Source: Megachile rotundata (Eukaryota > Arthropoda > Insecta > Hymenoptera > Megachilidae). Taken from it: 64,000 bases of DNA. Below, piece by piece: positions 61,515-64,000 of this stretch. The number at the start of each line of letters is the position of its first letter. The stretch's first letter is position 1. Position numbers and translations under genes: made by a program. The notes under the pieces were generated by a model. The model saw only the letters and a list, made by a program, of their open reading frames with translations, ran no database searches and had not been told where the DNA came from. The DNA is taken from the NCBI RefSeq assembly GCF_050947335.1, contig NC_134984.1, positions 10,087,926 to 10,151,925 of the forward strand, given 5' to 3'.

Positions 61515-61736
61515 CTACGAGGAGGAAGCACCTGCACGCATCTGAGCGGGGTCATCACTTTCGAAAGCCACCTTGCCACTCGGTGCCAATTGAATCGCGT
61601 TAGATTCGAATTCATATCTGACCCATAAATCAACAGTTACTATCGTTGGAATACGAAAATAGTAGTCAAAATGGAAAAAGCGTTGTGGATACCTTTGGTT
61701 CCACATGTTTAATTTCTTAGCTAAATAGTCAGCCAT
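61515..61736 (-). CDS. Candidate small protein or exon, 73 codons
   Basis: On the minus strand an ATG at 61736, in the strong context ATCAAAATGG, opens 73 codons ending at TAG. The product begins MADYLAKKLNMWNQRYPQRF and continues through an aromatic-rich stretch (HFDYYFRIP) to an acidic tail (AFESDDPAQM). Composition is balanced and not driven by repeats, the best in the window. No known domain, signal peptide or membrane segment is apparent. A weak donor-like GCAG|GTGCTT near 61530 could make it an exon truncated before its last residues. It may be a real small gene, an exon on the minus strand, or chance. Confidence 0.3.
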   Translation of the reverse strand: MADYLAKKLNMWNQRYPQRFFHFDYYFRIPTIVTVDLWVRYEFESNAIQLAPSGKVAFESDDPAQMRAGASSS

Positions 61737-61974
61737 TTTGATACGCTATCATATGCGTACACTTGGGGACCAAGTTTTGTGCAGTATATTTAGTATTTAT
61801 TGAGTGATCATTAATTTTAAGTACAGAATACGGGGATTGATGTAGGTAGGAGATAGATTTGATCGAGGTAAATTGGTGCAGGCACAAGTTGATGTAGTGA
61901 AATTTTCTAGAGTGTATATGTATGTAACTCTATCGTGATGTGATGTTTGAACTTTATTCAACTGCTTATTGTGG
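61737..61974. other. AT-rich sequence upstream of the minus-strand candidate
   Basis: On the minus strand this would be the 5' flank of the 73-codon frame. No clear core promoter was identified. Confidence 0.4.
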
Positions 61975-61977
61975 TAG

Positions 61978-62352
61978 AATGTACGTCTATGTATGTCTAT
62001 GTATGGCTATGTATGTCTATGTATGTCTATGTATATCTATGTATGTCTATGTATGTCTATGTATGTCTATGTATGTCTATGTATGTCTATGTATGTCTAT
62101 ATATGTCTATGTATGTCTATGTACGTCTATGTACGTCTATGTACGTCTATGTACGTCTATGTACGTCTATGTATGTCTATGTATGTCTATGTATGTCTAC
62201 GTATGTCTATGTATGTCTATGTATGTATATGTATGTCTACGTATGTTATGTATGTCTATGTGTTTATGTACGTCTATGTATGTCTATGTATGTCTATGTA
62301 CGTCTATGTACGTCTATGTACGTCTATGTATGTTTATGTATGTATATGTATG
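61978..62352. repeat. 10-bp TATGTATGTC minisatellite
   Basis: About 37 units, most perfect, with TATGTACGTC variants clustered at 62120-62170 and 62265-62330. Ten and three share no factor, so all three plus frames give the same decapeptide cycle (139-168 codons), an artefact of the unit. Confidence 0.95.
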
Positions 62353-63639
62353 TTTCACTTCAACCATTTTCGTTTTTGTGGAAAAAGGTTGATGTTTACA
62401 TTGAATTCTTAATATGTATATCTGGAAACATGTATAAAACTTATACAGTATAACTATATCATACATATACACGTCTAACTATATTGAACTTTATATCCTA
62501 ATTGTCTTGTTACTCTCTTTACATGCTCTATATTATCTGAAGACGTTTCTGTGTGATGACTTCTTATACGCCATCTCTAAAAGAATATTGATGTTTGACA
62601 ACTATTTTTAATTGCATTCTTTTCGTTCACTTCTATAGTATAAATATTTTGAATATTAAGGAAATAAATCGTTGCGAAATGTCGCAAGATATTTTTAATA
62701 CAACTAATACCTCCTGAAAAGAAGATTGTTTAATACTAAAAATCATACGTGTTTGAACGAGGTGTAACTATAGCCATACAACTAGCTTATTATTACTAGA
62801 TACAATGTAGTGTTCACTGACGGATAACCATATGGTAATTATGAATACGAAATTGAGTCAAAAATTTCTTAATAAGTCTTCCTCATTCCGTTATTTACCG
62901 TGAAAATTTGGATAAATGAACAGGTGCTTAATGGCTCGTGCAAGGAACGTTCCTTGGTAGGTTAATGGACGCAAATGTACAGGGTGTGGTGATACAACCG
63001 GAAATAAGGTAATTCTTAAAGAAAACAAGCTGAAAAATAACATAAAATTAAAGATAATTTCATCTGACGAATTTAAAAACATCAACTGACAAAAATTTAT
63101 TTGTGTACTAATGTAGATGTATGTTCATGTGAGCAATAATTAAGTTAAATAAAAATATTTGAAAGAGAATAATCTTTTTCATTATATGTTAGGGAGAGAA
63201 TGATTTTTGCCACATGTACACACTCTATAGCATCGTCCATTAAATATAACTACGTGTATATGTATGGTAATTCATAGTTTTTATATATTGTATATGTACT
63301 GCACATTGTTTGTAAGTAGTGCATACAAAAAGCAGAGTGTATTGCATATAATATACATATATATAATACACATATGTAACATATGTTTATATACATTATA
63401 TATACTTCACATTTATCATTAGTTCTCTTTATAATAATTTTGATTTATCATACTTCCATATAGTAACTATCATATGATCATAACAAAGCTGTTCAATATA
63501 ATTAAAATTCAGAATCACTAATATCGAAAAAATATGCATTAACATGTACATAGGGTACTTTTTTTGAAACGATATATTGTATATTGCACACATATATTGT
63601 ACATATTATTAGCATATTATTTATTGTTTAGACATCTGC
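62353..63639. other. AT-rich sequence without a recognisable gene
   Basis: Near 62978 TACAGGGTGTGGTGATACAA resembles an insect transposon terminus, but no partner end was found. 63340-63420 is a TA-rich dinucleotide-like stretch. Confidence 0.5.
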
Positions 63640-63960
63640 ATATTATATGAATATTTCCTACATCTTTCATACAATCTAATTTTTTGCTGAATTAAAATTT
63701 GCAGTAAGGTTATGTTACATAACCCTAAACACGTACTACATAAATCATCAAAATGAATTTTTAACAACTCGAAGCTTCTTATGAAAATATAATATGCACA
63801 TTATTTGCATATTTCGCACATATTTCATACATGTAATAATCTGATTTTTGACTGAATTAAAATTGCAACATGGTTATGTTACATAACCTTAAATGCGCAC
63901 CATCATAAATCTTCCAAATACATTTTAACAAGTTGTAGCTTATTACTGTGGAAATTTATG
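63640..63960. repeat. Diverged tandem duplication of 164 bp with a shared palindrome
   Basis: Two copies share TTTTT-GCTGAATTAAAATT and GGTTATGTTACATAACC, a 17-bp palindrome at 63708-63724 and 63872-63888, followed by similar AT-rich sequence. The palindrome is unchanged in both copies although the surroundings differ. Confidence 0.75.
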
Positions 63961-64000
63961 AAAATTATGAAAATTGATTGTTATGATAATATTGTATGTA
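63961..64000. other. AT-rich window edge
   Basis: Nothing recognisable. Confidence 0.5.

Overview
This is an AT-rich, gene-poor stretch of animal nuclear DNA. It is most likely from an insect and perhaps a hymenopteran such as a bee. I infer this from the long AT-rich intergenic sequence broken by short CpG-rich patches, small non-autonomous DNA transposons with TA or TTAA target sites, and very many minisatellites. No sequence here names a species. I see no rRNA, no convincing tRNA, no CRISPR, no bacterial-style operon and no transposase or reverse transcriptase gene. Nearly all the longer open frames lie in tandem repeats whose unit length or composition excludes stop codons. Only two short frames look at all protein-like: 61515-61736 on the minus strand and 54116-54274 on the plus strand. 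The window could be intergenic, or the inside of a very large intron.

Layout. 1-3.4 kb: AT-rich, with the first copy of a 500-bp TA-flanked MITE. 3.4-4.7 kb: a 15-bp minisatellite with higher-order structure, open in one frame for 430 codons. 6.0-6.5 kb: a 26-bp array. 12.8-14.2 kb: two arrays of opposite strand bias. 16.7-19.5 kb: small arrays, a possible TTAA element and the second TA-MITE. 23.6 kb: a long near-perfect foldback. 25.2-27.0 kb: the strongest CpG-rich patch, a possible promoter or first exon. 31.0-33.0 kb: a head-to-tail array of TTAA-delimited units carrying the third TA-MITE; neighbouring units preserve its empty target site. 34-41 kb: AT-rich repeats, a G-biased array and an old degenerate satellite. 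41.8-42.6 kb: a TTAA element with the fourth TA-MITE nested inside it. 43.9 kb: a clear TTAA MITE. 44.2-54 kb: six further arrays and two MITE-like elements. 56-60.2 kb: three large arrays. 62 kb: a 10-bp array. 63.6-64 kb: a tandem duplication built round a 17-bp palindrome.

Tandem repeats make up roughly a quarter of the window, by my tally of the intervals listed. The parts with something to say about function are the MITE families, whose target sites and nesting give an insertion order; the pentapeptide-like frame at 3.4-4.7 kb; the foldback at 23.6 kb; and the two candidate small exons. All positions come from reading the sequence by eye, so repeat edges may be off by some tens of bases.
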